Origin: Bradyrhizobium sp. CCGB01
GTDB lineage: Bacteria; Pseudomonadota; Alphaproteobacteria; Rhizobiales; Xanthobacteraceae
Assembly: GCF_024199795.1 (NCBI RefSeq)
Contig: NZ_JANADK010000001.1
Location: 6,572,001-6,636,000, forward strand
Reading direction: 5' to 3'
Length of the DNA: 64,000 nt
The notes below the pieces were generated by a model. The model was not told where the DNA came from. It was given only the letters and a program-made list of their open reading frames with translations, and did not search any database. Positions 44,498 to 53,846 of the stretch are shown here, one piece after another (position 1 is the stretch's first letter; every line of letters starts with the position of its first letter). The position numbers and the translations under genes are program-made.

Positions 44498-46588
44498 TCA
44501 GACCGCGACGGCCTTCCTGATCCAGACCTTGTTGTCGTGGAAGGCAGCCCCGCCGATCGGCGCGATCGTATCGGCTCCGGTCAGCATGTTGATGCCGCGG
44601 CCACCGATATGGTTCTTGTTGGGGTGCACGGATTCCGCAATCAGCACGCCGCGACGCACGCCCTCGAACAGCGTTGCCGCCAGCGTGGTCTCGCCGCGGC
44701 TGTTGCCGAGCGTCACGGCATCGCCGTCGGCGATGTCAAGCGCGGCGGCATCCAGCGGATGGATCATCACACTGGCTTGACCCTCGCGCGCCTGCGAGGA
44801 CGGCGTCTCGTTGAAGGTGGTGTTGAGGAAGCTGCGCGAGGGACTGGTGGCGAGCCGGAACGGATGGGCCTGATCGGTACGCTCGATCACCGCCCAATGG
44901 TCCGGCAAAGACGGCATCTTGTCGAAATCGCCCATCGTCTGGCCGAACGGGGGATGCGCCCAATCGGCCTTGAAGTGGAATTTCTTGTCCGCATGGGCAA
45001 AGCCGTCGAGATAATGCGCGGTGCGGAAGTCCGGTTGCAGGTCGCGCCAGATGTCGGCTTCGAGGCCGGCGATGTCGCCATGGTCGCTCAGCTTCAGCGT
45101 CGCGTCGATCAATTCGCGCGGCGTCATCTCGAAGCCTCGATGTTTGGCGCCAAGCCGCGGCGCCAGCGCCTGCAACACCTCATGGTTGGAGCGGCATTCG
45201 CCGGGCGGATCGATCAGTTTCGGACCGACCGAGATGTGCTGATGGCCGCCGCCGTAATAGAGATCGTCATGCTCCATGAACATGGTCGCCGGCAGCACGA
45301 TGTCGGCCATCTCAGCCGTTTCGGTCATGAACTGCTCGTGCACCGCCACGAACAGATCCTCGCGCGCAAAACCCTGACGTACCAGCGCCTGCTCAGGTGC
45401 CACCGTCATTGGATTGGTGTTCTGGATCAGCATCGCCTTGACCGGCCCCTTGCCAAGCAGAGCCTCGGCATCGCCGGTGAGGATGCGGCCGATCTGCGAC
45501 TGGTCGAGTGCGCGCGTGGCCTTGTCGATCGCGTCGTGACCCTCGATGATGGATTCATTGAAGTGCCACAGCGCGTAATTGTTGAAGAAGGAGCCACCGC
45601 CTTCATACTGCCAGGCGCCGGTCACCGCGGGAATGCAGTTCGCGGCATGCATCTGCGTGGCGCCATTGCGCGAGCGGGTGAAGCCGTAGCCGAGCCGGAA
45701 GAAGGTCCTCTTGGTCTCGCCGACCAGCTTGGCGAAGGCCTCGATCTCGGACACCGGCACGCCTGAGATCGCGGACGCCCACTCCGGCGTGCGCGTCTTC
45801 AGATGCGCCTCGAGCTCGGCGGGGCAATCCGTGTATTTGTCCAAATAGGCGCGGTCGGCGTGACCATCGCGGAACAGGACATGCATCACACCGCACGCGA
45901 AGGCGCCGTCGGTGCCGGGCCGCAGGATGATCTTGATGTCAGCCTGCTTCATGGTCTCGTTGTCGTAGATGTCGACCGCCGCGATCTTGGCGCCGCGCTC
46001 CTTCCGCGCACGCGCGGCGTGCGTCATCACATTGACCTGCGTGTTGACGGGATTGGTGCCCCAGATCACCACGAGGTCGGAGAGCGCCATCTCGCGCGGA
46101 TCGACGCCGGCGATCTTCCCGGTGCCGATCGCGAACCCGATGCGCCCGACATTGGCGCAGATGGTCTGATAGAAGCGCGAATACTTCTTCACATGCGTGA
46201 GACGATTGAGGCCGTCGCGCATCACCAGCCCCATCGTGCCGGCGTAGTAATAGGGCCAGATCGATTCCGCGCCGAACTCGCGCTCGGCCTCGTTGAAGCG
46301 ATCGGCGATCTCGTCGAGCGCTTCGTCCCAGGAAATCCGCGCGAACTGGCCGGAGCCCTTCGGCCCAATGCGGCGCATCGGAAACATCACCCTCTCAGGA
46401 TGATGGATGCGCTCGGCATAGCGGGCGACCTTGGCGCAGACGACGCCGGCCGTGTAGGTCTGTTTCTTCGAACCGCGAACGCGGCCAATGCTGCGGCCTT
46501 CGACCACCTCGATGTCGAGGGCGCAGGCCGACGGGCAATCGTGCGGACAGGTCGAATGGCGGATTTCGATCTTGGCGTGCTGGTTCAT
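44498..46588 (-). CDS. Molybdopterin oxidoreductase of the DMSO-reductase superfamily with N-terminal Fe4S4
   Basis: A 696-residue enzyme. The Fe4S4 motif is C14-x3-C18-x3-C22-x28-C51 (STCPHDCPSACAL ... GVVCAK), followed by bis-MGD binding segments (ALSDLVVIWGTNPVNTQVNV, LIQNTNPMTVAPEQ). The C-terminal molydopterin dinucleotide-binding domain ends MLTGADTIAPIGGAAFHDNK. There is no Tat signal, so it is cytoplasmic, and no Fe-S or membrane partner subunit is next to it. Substrate unknown. It is divergent from the Bug/molybdenum hydroxylase operon, 233 bp away. Confidence 0.9.
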   Translation of the reverse strand: MNQHAKIEIRHSTCPHDCPSACALDIEVVEGRSIGRVRGSKKQTYTAGVVCAKVARYAERIHHPERVMFPMRRIGPKGSGQFARISWDEALDEIADRFNEAEREFGAESIWPYYYAGTMGLVMRDGLNRLTHVKKYSRFYQTICANVGRIGFAIGTGKIAGVDPREMALSDLVVIWGTNPVNTQVNVMTHAARARKERGAKIAAVDIYDNETMKQADIKIILRPGTDGAFACGVMHVLFRDGHADRAYLDKYTDCPAELEAHLKTRTPEWASAISGVPVSEIEAFAKLVGETKRTFFRLGYGFTRSRNGATQMHAANCIPAVTGAWQYEGGGSFFNNYALWHFNESIIEGHDAIDKATRALDQSQIGRILTGDAEALLGKGPVKAMLIQNTNPMTVAPEQALVRQGFAREDLFVAVHEQFMTETAEMADIVLPATMFMEHDDLYYGGGHQHISVGPKLIDPPGECRSNHEVLQALAPRLGAKHRGFEMTPRELIDATLKLSDHGDIAGLEADIWRDLQPDFRTAHYLDGFAHADKKFHFKADWAHPPFGQTMGDFDKMPSLPDHWAVIERTDQAHPFRLATSPSRSFLNTTFNETPSSQAREGQASVMIHPLDAAALDIADGDAVTLGNSRGETTLAATLFEGVRRGVLIAESVHPNKNHIGGRGINMLTGADTIAPIGGAAFHDNKVWIRKAVAV

Positions 46589-46821
46589 GGCCAAATTCGT
46601 AACACCAAATGACCGGTCAGCCGAGGGCATTTATCCGGCAATGCCCATGCGATTTGCTCAAATCGCCCGCGCCAATGGTTCCTGCCGCGACTGCGAAATG
46701 GGCGCCACCACACCGAAAACGGCGCGATATTCCCGGCACAATCGGCTTCGTGAGGCGTCGACAGTCAACATCCCCTGCCGCTACAGTGCCGGGCAACAAA
46801 AACGATATCAGGGAGGTGGGC

Positions 46822-47796
46822 ATGATGGCCCGACGATTCATGCTGGCGCTGGCGGCCGGGCTCCTCGCCGCATTCTCCGCGGCCCCCTCCCTGGCGCAAG
46901 ATTATCCCAACCACGCGGTCCGGATCGTCGTCCCCTTCGGCGCCGGCGGCCCGGCCGACGTCGCGGCCCGGCTGATCGGCAACGTGCTCCAGGAGAGCTT
47001 TGGCCAGCCCTTCGTGATCGAGAACCGCACCGGCGCGGGCGGGGTCATCGGCACGGTCGAGGCGGCGAAGTCGCCGGCCGACGGCTACACGCTGCTGATG
47101 ATGTCCAACACCCAGACCGCGAACGAATCGCTGCTGACGCCGGACAAGCGCAAATACGAGCTGATGCGCGATCTCGCCCCGATTGCGCCGGTGAACTATT
47201 CCGATCTCGTCATCGTGGTGAACCCGCAGGTCCCAGTGAAGACGCTCCAGGAGTTCATCGCGCTCGCCAAATCGCAGCCGGGCAAGCTGAACTACGCCTC
47301 CTCCGGACAGGGCACGCCCTATCACATGGCCGGCGAGTTGTTCAAAGCCATGGCCGGCATCGACGTCGTCCACGTGCCCTACCGCAACAGCGGCGAGGCG
47401 CGCAGCGGCGTGATCGGCGGACAGGTGCAGATGATGATCGACGCGGTGCCGGCGATGGCGCCGAACATCGGCGAGAACCAGGTTCGTGCGCTCGCGACCA
47501 CCGGCAAGCAGCGCTCTGCAGTGCTGCCGAACGTACCGACCGCTGGCGAGGCCGGTGTCGCGGGCTATGAGGCGACGATCTGGCTCGGCCTGATGGCGCC
47601 GGCCGGCACGCCGAAGCCGGTCATCGACAAGCTCAATGCCGCCGTAAACGCAATGGTGAAGCGGCCCGACATCGTCAAACTCTGGACTGAGCAGGGCGCC
47701 GTACCCATGTCCATGACGCCGGCGGAATTCGACAAATTCCTGCGCGGCGACATCGAGAAATGGGCCGACGTCGTCAAGAAGTTCGACAAATCCTGA
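46822..47796 (+). CDS. Periplasmic Bug-type (TctC) solute-binding protein
   Basis: A 324-residue protein with signal peptide MMARRFMLALAAGLLAAFSA (cleavage near SLA/QDYP) and the Bug signature YPNHAVRIVVPFGAGGPADV. AGGGAGG precedes the start. No TctAB permease adjoins it, so it is one of the orphan Bug receptors common in these bacteria and may feed a distant permease or act in sensing. It leads an operon with two molybdenum hydroxylase subunits, suggesting it binds their substrate. Confidence 0.93.
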   Translation: MMARRFMLALAAGLLAAFSAAPSLAQDYPNHAVRIVVPFGAGGPADVAARLIGNVLQESFGQPFVIENRTGAGGVIGTVEAAKSPADGYTLLMMSNTQTANESLLTPDKRKYELMRDLAPIAPVNYSDLVIVVNPQVPVKTLQEFIALAKSQPGKLNYASSGQGTPYHMAGELFKAMAGIDVVHVPYRNSGEARSGVIGGQVQMMIDAVPAMAPNIGENQVRALATTGKQRSAVLPNVPTAGEAGVAGYEATIWLGLMAPAGTPKPVIDKLNAAVNAMVKRPDIVKLWTEQGAVPMSMTPAEFDKFLRGDIEKWADVVKKFDKS

Positions 47797-47811
47797 GGCT
47801 GTAGAGCGATA

Positions 47812-48282
47812 ATGCCTACCATTCAATTCCAGCTCAACGGCGCCGCCGTTGCGGTGGACACCGATCCTGACCAGACATTGCTTGATGTACTGCGCGGACG
47901 GCTCGGGGTCACCGGCCCGCATTTCGGCTGCGGCGCCGGTGAGTGCGGAGCCTGTCACGTCATGGTCGACGGCCGCGCGATGGCTTCCTGCGACATGCCG
48001 ATGTGGTCGGTCGTGGACAAGGACGTCGTCACGGTGGAAGGCCTCGGTACAGTGGACGCACCGCATCCGCTGCAACGCGCCTTCATCTCGGAGCAGGCGA
48101 TGCAATGCGGCTATTGCGTCTCGGGGATACTGATCAGTGCGGCGGCGCTGCTGAAGCGCAATCCATCGCCGACGGAGGCCGAGGTCCGAGCCGCGCTCGA
48201 TCGTAATCTGTGTCGCTGCGGATCGCATAACCGCATGGTTCGCGCCGTGCTGCGCGCTGCCGCGGAGATGGTAACGTCATGA
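47812..48282 (+). CDS. 2Fe-2S subunit of a xanthine-dehydrogenase-family molybdenum hydroxylase (IorA/CoxS-like)
   Basis: A 156-residue electron-transfer subunit with both clusters. The plant-ferredoxin type is C40, C45, C48, C60 (GCGAGECGACHV) and the helical type is C99, C102, C134, C136 (QCGYCVSG ... NLCRCG). It overlaps the large subunit gene by ATGA. Without an FAD subunit in the operon, electrons probably leave to a cytochrome or other carrier, as in isoquinoline and nicotinate dehydrogenases. Confidence 0.95.
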   Translation: MPTIQFQLNGAAVAVDTDPDQTLLDVLRGRLGVTGPHFGCGAGECGACHVMVDGRAMASCDMPMWSVVDKDVVTVEGLGTVDAPHPLQRAFISEQAMQCGYCVSGILISAAALLKRNPSPTEAEVRAALDRNLCRCGSHNRMVRAVLRAAAEMVTS

Positions 48283-50411
48283 GTGCCTCGTCCCCTGCCC
48301 CGAAACTGCCGGTCAGCCTCGCGGCCAATCCAAGATTGTCGTCCTGGGTGAAGATCACCGGCGACGGCCGTGTGGCGATCTCGCCCGGCAAGGTCGAGAT
48401 CGGTCAGGGCATTGTCACGGCGCTGGCGCAGATCGCTGCGGACGAGCTCGATGTGGGTGTTATCCGGATCGAGATGATCCGCGCTTCCACGGCAGCCAGC
48501 CCGAACGAGGGCGTCACCTCGGGCAGCCTCTCCATCCAGCAGTCCGGTCGCGCGCTGCGCCACGCCTGCGCCGAGGTGCGGCAGCGCTTCATTACTGCTG
48601 CATCGGAACGTCTCGGCGTCGATGCCTCGCTGCTCGATATCGATGACGGCACGATCTCGGGCCCCGGCAATGTCAGGACCAGCTATTGGGAGCTCGCAGA
48701 CGACGTCTCGCTCGACTGCGATGCCTCAGCGGATGCGATAGCCAAGAGCGTCGACAGGCGCGGCCTCGCTGGACATTCGGTTCAGCGTGTCGATATTCCC
48801 GACAAGGTTTTCGCGCGGCCGCGCTTCATCCATGATCTTGCGCTGCCGGGACTGTTGCATGGACGCGTGCTGCGGCCGGACGTCTCGGGCGCCAAATTGA
48901 GCGCGCTCGATGAAACGGCGGCGCGCACCATCTCCGGCCTCGTGGCGATCGTCCGCGACGGCGGCTTTGCCGGCGTTGTCGCCGATAGCGAGGCCGCGGC
49001 GGAAGCCGCATTGAAGGCTTTGCGCAAGGGTGCGACATGGTCGGACGGCGAGCCGCTGCCCGATGAAGATAATCTGACAAGCTTCCTGAAGAGCCAGCCG
49101 GTCGAAACGACCGTCATCGACAGCAGGACGGCGGCAGCGACGCGCACGTTCGCGCACACCCTCCGCCGGCAATACACCCGTCCCTACATCGCACATGCCT
49201 CGATCGCGCCGTCCTGCGCCATGGCGCAATGGGACGGCGATCACGTCCATGTCTGGACGCACAGCCAGGGCGTCTACCTGCTGCGCGCCGATCTCGCGAT
49301 CGTGCTCGCGCGGCCGGCCGAAAACATCGTCGTCGAGCATATGGAGGGAGCCGGCTGCTACGGACACAATGCGGCCGACGACGTCGCGCTCGATGCCGTG
49401 CTGCTGGCGAAAGCCGCCGGCGGCCGCCCGGTGCGGGTGCAATGGTCGCGCCACGACGAGATGTCTCACGCGCCGTTCGGCGCGGCCATGGCCATCGAGA
49501 TCGAGGCCGACCTCGATGCGGACAACGAGATCATTGGCTGGCGCCATACGATCTGGAGCAACGGCCACGCGGCGCGGCCCGGGCGTGCGACCCAGCCCGC
49601 GCTGCTGGCGGCGACCGAGATCGCAAACCCCTACCCCCGCATGGTCTCGACGAATCCGCCAGCCGCCAATGGCGGGGGCGGCGACCGCAACTCGGTTCCG
49701 CTCTATGATCTCCCGGCCTGGACCATCATGAGCCACCGGCTGCTGACCATGCCGGTGCGCACCTCGGCGCTGCGGACACTCGGCGCGCAAGGCAACGTGT
49801 TCGCCATCGAATCACTGGTCGACGAGATCGCCGCTCTGCGCGGCGAGGACCCGGTCCAGTTCCGCCTGCGCCATCTCCGCGACGAGCGGGCCAGGGACGT
49901 TATCCGCGCGGCCGCGCGACGCGCGAAGTGGAAACCGCAGAAGCAAAGCGGCATCGGGCACGGCGTCGCCTTCGCCCGCTACAAGAACATGGGCGCCTAT
50001 TGCGCAGCGATTGCCGAGATCGAAGGCACCGACGATATCCGCGTCCGGCGGCTGACGCTCGCGGTCGACGTCGGCGAGGCCATCAATCCGGACGGCGTCA
50101 TCAACCAGATCGAGGGCGGCGCGATCCAGGCCACGAGCTGGGTGCTGAAGGAACGCGTCCGCTTCGACCGGACCCACATCACCTCGACGTCCTGGACAAA
50201 CTATCCGATCCTGACCTTCAGCGAGGTGCCGGCGGTGGATGTCGAGATCATCCAGCGGCCAGAGATCGAACCCGTCGGCGCCGGCGAAGCTGCCCACGGC
50301 CCGGTGACAGCGGCGATCGCGAACGCGGTCCATGATTGCCTCGGCGTTCGCGTGCGCGACCTGCCGATCACGCGCGACAGAATCATCGCAGCCATGGAGC
50401 TTGCATCGTGA
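48279..50411 (+). CDS. Molybdopterin-binding large subunit of a molybdenum hydroxylase (IorB/NicB-like)
   Basis: A 710-residue catalytic subunit of the xanthine dehydrogenase family. SPGKVEIGQGIVTALAQIAA and IEMIRASTAASPNEGVTSGS are typical of the IorB branch, EGAGCYGHNAADDVALDAVL binds the cofactor, and EPVGAGEAAHGPVTAAIANA carries the catalytic glutamate motif GxGE. No Tat signal is seen, unlike many IorB proteins, so it should be cytoplasmic. It hydroxylates an aromatic N-heterocycle or aldehyde; the substrate is unknown. Confidence 0.93.
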   Translation: MSASSPAPKLPVSLAANPRLSSWVKITGDGRVAISPGKVEIGQGIVTALAQIAADELDVGVIRIEMIRASTAASPNEGVTSGSLSIQQSGRALRHACAEVRQRFITAASERLGVDASLLDIDDGTISGPGNVRTSYWELADDVSLDCDASADAIAKSVDRRGLAGHSVQRVDIPDKVFARPRFIHDLALPGLLHGRVLRPDVSGAKLSALDETAARTISGLVAIVRDGGFAGVVADSEAAAEAALKALRKGATWSDGEPLPDEDNLTSFLKSQPVETTVIDSRTAAATRTFAHTLRRQYTRPYIAHASIAPSCAMAQWDGDHVHVWTHSQGVYLLRADLAIVLARPAENIVVEHMEGAGCYGHNAADDVALDAVLLAKAAGGRPVRVQWSRHDEMSHAPFGAAMAIEIEADLDADNEIIGWRHTIWSNGHAARPGRATQPALLAATEIANPYPRMVSTNPPAANGGGGDRNSVPLYDLPAWTIMSHRLLTMPVRTSALRTLGAQGNVFAIESLVDEIAALRGEDPVQFRLRHLRDERARDVIRAAARRAKWKPQKQSGIGHGVAFARYKNMGAYCAAIAEIEGTDDIRVRRLTLAVDVGEAINPDGVINQIEGGAIQATSWVLKERVRFDRTHITSTSWTNYPILTFSEVPAVDVEIIQRPEIEPVGAGEAAHGPVTAAIANAVHDCLGVRVRDLPITRDRIIAAMELAS

Positions 50412-51106
50412 CGACAGTGAACATTTTGAGTGGCGGCGCGGCGCAAGGACTGGTGCGCGGCATCACCGACGCCTTCAAGGCGCAGACCGGCTTCGGCATC
50501 GATGGCGAGTTCGGCGCGGTTGGCGTGATGGCGGACAAACTGCGTGCGAGCACGCCGGCTGACCTCGTGATCCTGACGCAGGCTCTCCTCGCAAAGCTCG
50601 CCGAGGAAGAGCTCATCACCCCCTCCTCGATCGCCGATGTCGGCCGGGTCGAGACTGCACTGGCGGTCCGCAGCCGCGATCCCAAGGTGACCGTGAGAAC
50701 TGAAGCCGATTTGCGCGAGGTGCTGCGTTCCGCAGACGCCATCTACGTTCCGGACACCAAGGCGTCGACCGCCGGACAGCACGTCGCAAAGGTGCTGGAT
50801 CAGCTCGGCATCGCCTATGAGGTGGCTTCGCGCCTCAAGATATTTCCGAACGGCGCGACCGCGATGCGGGAGCTTGCATCGTCCACCGCGACGCGTCCGA
50901 TCGGCTGCACGCAAGCGACCGAGATCATCGCGACCGATGGCATCGCGTTGTCGGGATCGCTGCCGCCGGGCTGCGAGCTTGTGACGATGTACACGGCCGG
51001 TGTGGCGGCGCGGGCCGCACATCCGAAGGAAGCGGCTGCGCTGATCGCGCTGCTGACTGGCGCAGACCGGAAGGAGCTGCGCCAGCGCGTCGGCTTTGCC
51101 GGCTAG
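50408..51106 (+). CDS. Leaderless ModA-like (type II periplasmic-binding fold) protein
   Basis: A 232-residue protein with the ModA-like fold: VNILSGGAAQGLVRGITDAF, TPADLVILTQALLAKLAEEE, and PIGCTQATEIIATDGIALSG. GTG overlaps the stop of the hydroxylase large subunit (GTGA), implying coupling. There is no signal peptide or lipobox, so unlike ModA it is predicted to stay in the cytoplasm. It may bind the enzyme's substrate or molybdate, or help cofactor insertion; none of these is shown by the sequence. Confidence 0.85.
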   Translation: MTTVNILSGGAAQGLVRGITDAFKAQTGFGIDGEFGAVGVMADKLRASTPADLVILTQALLAKLAEEELITPSSIADVGRVETALAVRSRDPKVTVRTEADLREVLRSADAIYVPDTKASTAGQHVAKVLDQLGIAYEVASRLKIFPNGATAMRELASSTATRPIGCTQATEIIATDGIALSGSLPPGCELVTMYTAGVAARAAHPKEAAALIALLTGADRKELRQRVGFAG

Positions 51107-51121
51107 ATGGGGATCACCACC

Positions 51122-51928
51122 CTATTTGTGCAATTGGGTGAGACCGGTCGGCGGGCCATCGACGGCGGTCCAGCCGCCATCGACGAACAGCGTGCTGCCG
51201 CTGACATAGCTCGCGGCGTCCGAGGCGAGATAGGCCACGCCGGTGGCGACCTCGTCGGCGCTGCTCCAGCGGTTGAATACGGTGTGACCGGCGTAGAGAT
51301 TGTAGATGTCGGGCCGCTGCTTGAACGGGCCGGTCAACGCGGTCTCGGCAATGCTCGGGGCGATCGCGTTGACGCGCACGCCGGCGTGGCCAACCTCGGA
51401 AGCGAAACCCTTCACCAGCAGGCCGATGGCGGCCTTGGTCGAACCGTAGACGCCAAGGCCCGGCTCGATGGTCACCGCGCGCACCGATGAGCAGGCGATG
51501 ATGCTGCCGCCTTTCTGCTCGACCATGATGCGGCCGAAAGCCTGGAAGAACCACACGGTGCCCTTGACGTTGAGGTTCAGGACGCGGTCGAGATCCTCCT
51601 CGGTGTAGTCGAGGATCGTCTTGCGGATGTTGAGCCCGGGCGTCGTCACGGCGATGTCGAGCCGCGGGAATTTCTCCATCACGGTCCTGGCGAGCGCATT
51701 GACGTCCGCGGCGCTCGCGGCGTCGCAGCTAGCCGCTTCCGCCCAGCCGCCCTTGTCGCGAATGCCGGCTGCCGTCGCCTCAGCGGCGTCAAGCGCGCGA
51801 TCGGCGCAGACGACGCGCGCGCCAAGGCCCGCCAGCGCCTCCGCGGACGATTTGCCGATGCCCGAGGCGGCGCCGAGCACGACGGCGGTCTTGCCGGTGA
51901 GATCGAAGAGCTTGCGATAGTCAGTCAC
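51122..51928 (-). CDS. Short-chain dehydrogenase/reductase (SDR)
   Basis: A 268-residue classical SDR. The cofactor motif is VVLGAASGIGKS (T/AGxxxGxG type) with CADR after the second strand favouring NAD. The active site has Ser in CSSVRAV and YGSTKAA (Tyr and Lys), and the family end FVDGGW is present. Note that the usual NNAG is TPGLN here. Start is GTG with GGAGAA upstream. It lies 21 bp after dctM in the same direction, so it is part of the TRAP operon, probably oxidising the imported compound. Confidence 0.92.
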   Translation of the reverse strand: MTDYRKLFDLTGKTAVVLGAASGIGKSSAEALAGLGARVVCADRALDAAEATAAGIRDKGGWAEAASCDAASAADVNALARTVMEKFPRLDIAVTTPGLNIRKTILDYTEEDLDRVLNLNVKGTVWFFQAFGRIMVEQKGGSIIACSSVRAVTIEPGLGVYGSTKAAIGLLVKGFASEVGHAGVRVNAIAPSIAETALTGPFKQRPDIYNLYAGHTVFNRWSSADEVATGVAYLASDAASYVSGSTLFVDGGWTAVDGPPTGLTQLHK

Positions 51929-51949
51929 GGACAGATTCTCCTGTTGCTG

Positions 51950-53242
51950 CTAACCCTTGTAGCCCATCAGCAGACGGGGCAGCCACAGCGAGAATGCGGG
52001 GACGTAGGTCACGAACATCAGGGCTGCGATCAGGGCAGCGTAGAACGGCAGGATGGTGCGCATCACCGCGCCCACCGAGATGCCGCCGATGGCGCAGCCC
52101 ACGAACTGCGTCGTTCCGACCGGCGGGGTGTTCAGCCCCAGCGCGCAGTTGATCAGCATCAGCATGCCGAACTGCACCGGATCCATGCCCGCCTTCATCG
52201 CGATTGGCAGGAAGATGGGAGTGCAGATCAGGATGGTCGCTGCCATATCCATGAACGTGCCGAGCACGAACAGGATGACGTTGATGAGCAGGAAGATGAC
52301 CCAGGGCTGCGACGAGACCTTGCTCATCATGTCGCCGGCGAGGTCGGCCACCTCATAGAGCCCCATCAGATACTGGAACATGGTGGAGACGCCGATCAGC
52401 AACAACACTACGCCCGTCGTCTTCACCGCCTTGGCCGCGGCCCGCAGGAAGTTCGGCAAGGTCATGGTGCGGTAGATGAAGAACGTCAGCAGGATCGTGT
52501 AGGTGACCGCGACGGCTGCGGATTCGGTTGCCGTGAAGACGCCCGACAGGATGCCCGCGAGGATGATGCCGACGATCAGGAGGCCGGGCAGCGCGGCCGC
52601 GAAGGAGCGGAAAACCTCGGCCCAGCCCGGGAACTTGCCGGCCGGATAGCCCCGCTTCACCGCGACCGCGTAAGCGGCGACCAGCATGCACGCCATCAGC
52701 ACGAGCGCGGGCATGATGCCCGCGGCGATCAGCGCGCCGATCGAGACCTTGCCGCCGGCGGCCAGGGCATAGATGATCATGTTGTGGCTGGTCGGCATCA
52801 ACGCTCCAACCAGCGAGGCGTGGGTGGTGACGTTGACGGCGTAGTCGGTGTCGAAGCCTTCCTTCTTCATCATCGGGATCATCACCGCGCCCATCGCCGA
52901 CACGTCGGCCACGGGCGAGCCCGATACGCCGCCGAACAGCGTGCAGGCGACCACGTTCGACATGCCGAGCCCGCCGCGGATGTGCCCGACCAGATTCTTG
53001 GCGAGCTGCACGATCTTGTCGGCGACACCGCCATGCAGCATCAGCTCGCCGCTGAAGACGAAGAACGGAATGGCGAGGAAGGAGAAGATGTTCATCCCCG
53101 ACATCATCTGCTGGAAGATGACGGCGACCGGCAGGCCTTCATAGAGGATGGTGCAGATCGCCGAGAGGCCGATCGCGAAGGCGACCGGGACGCCGAGGAT
53201 CAGGAAGCCGAAGAACGTGGCGCCGAGGATGATCAGTTCCAT
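51950..53242 (-). CDS. dctM: TRAP transporter large permease DctM
   Basis: A 430-residue membrane protein with about 12 helices. MELIILGATFFGFLILGVPV and NIFSFLAIPFFVFSGELMLH are typical DctM starts, GGVSGSPVADVSAMGAVMIP and LNTPPVGTTQFVGCAIGGIS the paired substrate motifs. The ATG overlaps the end of dctQ by 10 bp. It works with DctQ and DctP as a sodium-driven carboxylate importer. Confidence 0.95.
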   Translation of the reverse strand: MELIILGATFFGFLILGVPVAFAIGLSAICTILYEGLPVAVIFQQMMSGMNIFSFLAIPFFVFSGELMLHGGVADKIVQLAKNLVGHIRGGLGMSNVVACTLFGGVSGSPVADVSAMGAVMIPMMKKEGFDTDYAVNVTTHASLVGALMPTSHNMIIYALAAGGKVSIGALIAAGIMPALVLMACMLVAAYAVAVKRGYPAGKFPGWAEVFRSFAAALPGLLIVGIILAGILSGVFTATESAAVAVTYTILLTFFIYRTMTLPNFLRAAAKAVKTTGVVLLLIGVSTMFQYLMGLYEVADLAGDMMSKVSSQPWVIFLLINVILFVLGTFMDMAATILICTPIFLPIAMKAGMDPVQFGMLMLINCALGLNTPPVGTTQFVGCAIGGISVGAVMRTILPFYAALIAALMFVTYVPAFSLWLPRLLMGYKG

Positions 53243-53781
53243 GAGGGGACGACCTCTTCGCCGCGGAGGAGAGCAATGATGTGCTCGATTGAAAAGGAGA
53301 CGATCAGGACGCCAGAGGCGATCAGCGGCACGTAGCGGATGACCTCGGGCAGTCCGAGATTGGGAATCTTCACGGTTCCGACCGACGCCCCGAGGATCCA
53401 GCCGTTGTAGGCCATCGCAACGCCGAACACGGCCACCAGAACGTGGATCACCAGCTCGATCTTCTCTCGCATGTGATCCGGAAGCATCACCAGCAAACTG
53501 TCCATGCCGATGTGTCCGGCGTCGCGAACGCCGACGGCGGCGCCGATCAGCGTGACATACAGGATCAGAACCAGCGCAAGGTTCTCCGTCCAGGTCGGAC
53601 TGGAATTGAGCACGTAACGTCCGAACACCTGGTAGAACACGATGGTGACGATGACGAGCAGGCCGGTCACTGACAGATACATGCCCAAGCGAGCGACGAT
53701 GGCGTTGATCCGCGACAGCAAGCCGGTCGACGGGCGTCCGGCGACCTCCTGCTCGTGGCTTGCGACATGTGGGTCTGTCAT
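53233..53781 (-). CDS. dctQ: TRAP transporter small permease DctQ
   Basis: A 182-residue protein with four membrane helices. FYQVFGRYVLNSSPTWTENL is the conserved DctQ segment, and VGVRDAGHIGMDSLLVMLPD follows. ATG at MTDPHVAS is preferred over one ten codons earlier because GGGAGA is correctly placed. It overlaps dctM. Confidence 0.93.
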   Translation of the reverse strand: MTDPHVASHEQEVAGRPSTGLLSRINAIVARLGMYLSVTGLLVIVTIVFYQVFGRYVLNSSPTWTENLALVLILYVTLIGAAVGVRDAGHIGMDSLLVMLPDHMREKIELVIHVLVAVFGVAMAYNGWILGASVGTVKIPNLGLPEVIRYVPLIASGVLIVSFSIEHIIALLRGEEVVPSWN

Positions 53782-53846
53782 TCCAGCGTCTCCCTCGCGA
53801 GGGCCCGGCACCGCCGATTGGCGACACCGGACCCCGAGCTGTAACC

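Noticed and set aside
51944..53335. A 463-codon plus-strand frame rich in His, Asp and Arg
   Set aside because: Antisense shadow of the TRAP permease gene.
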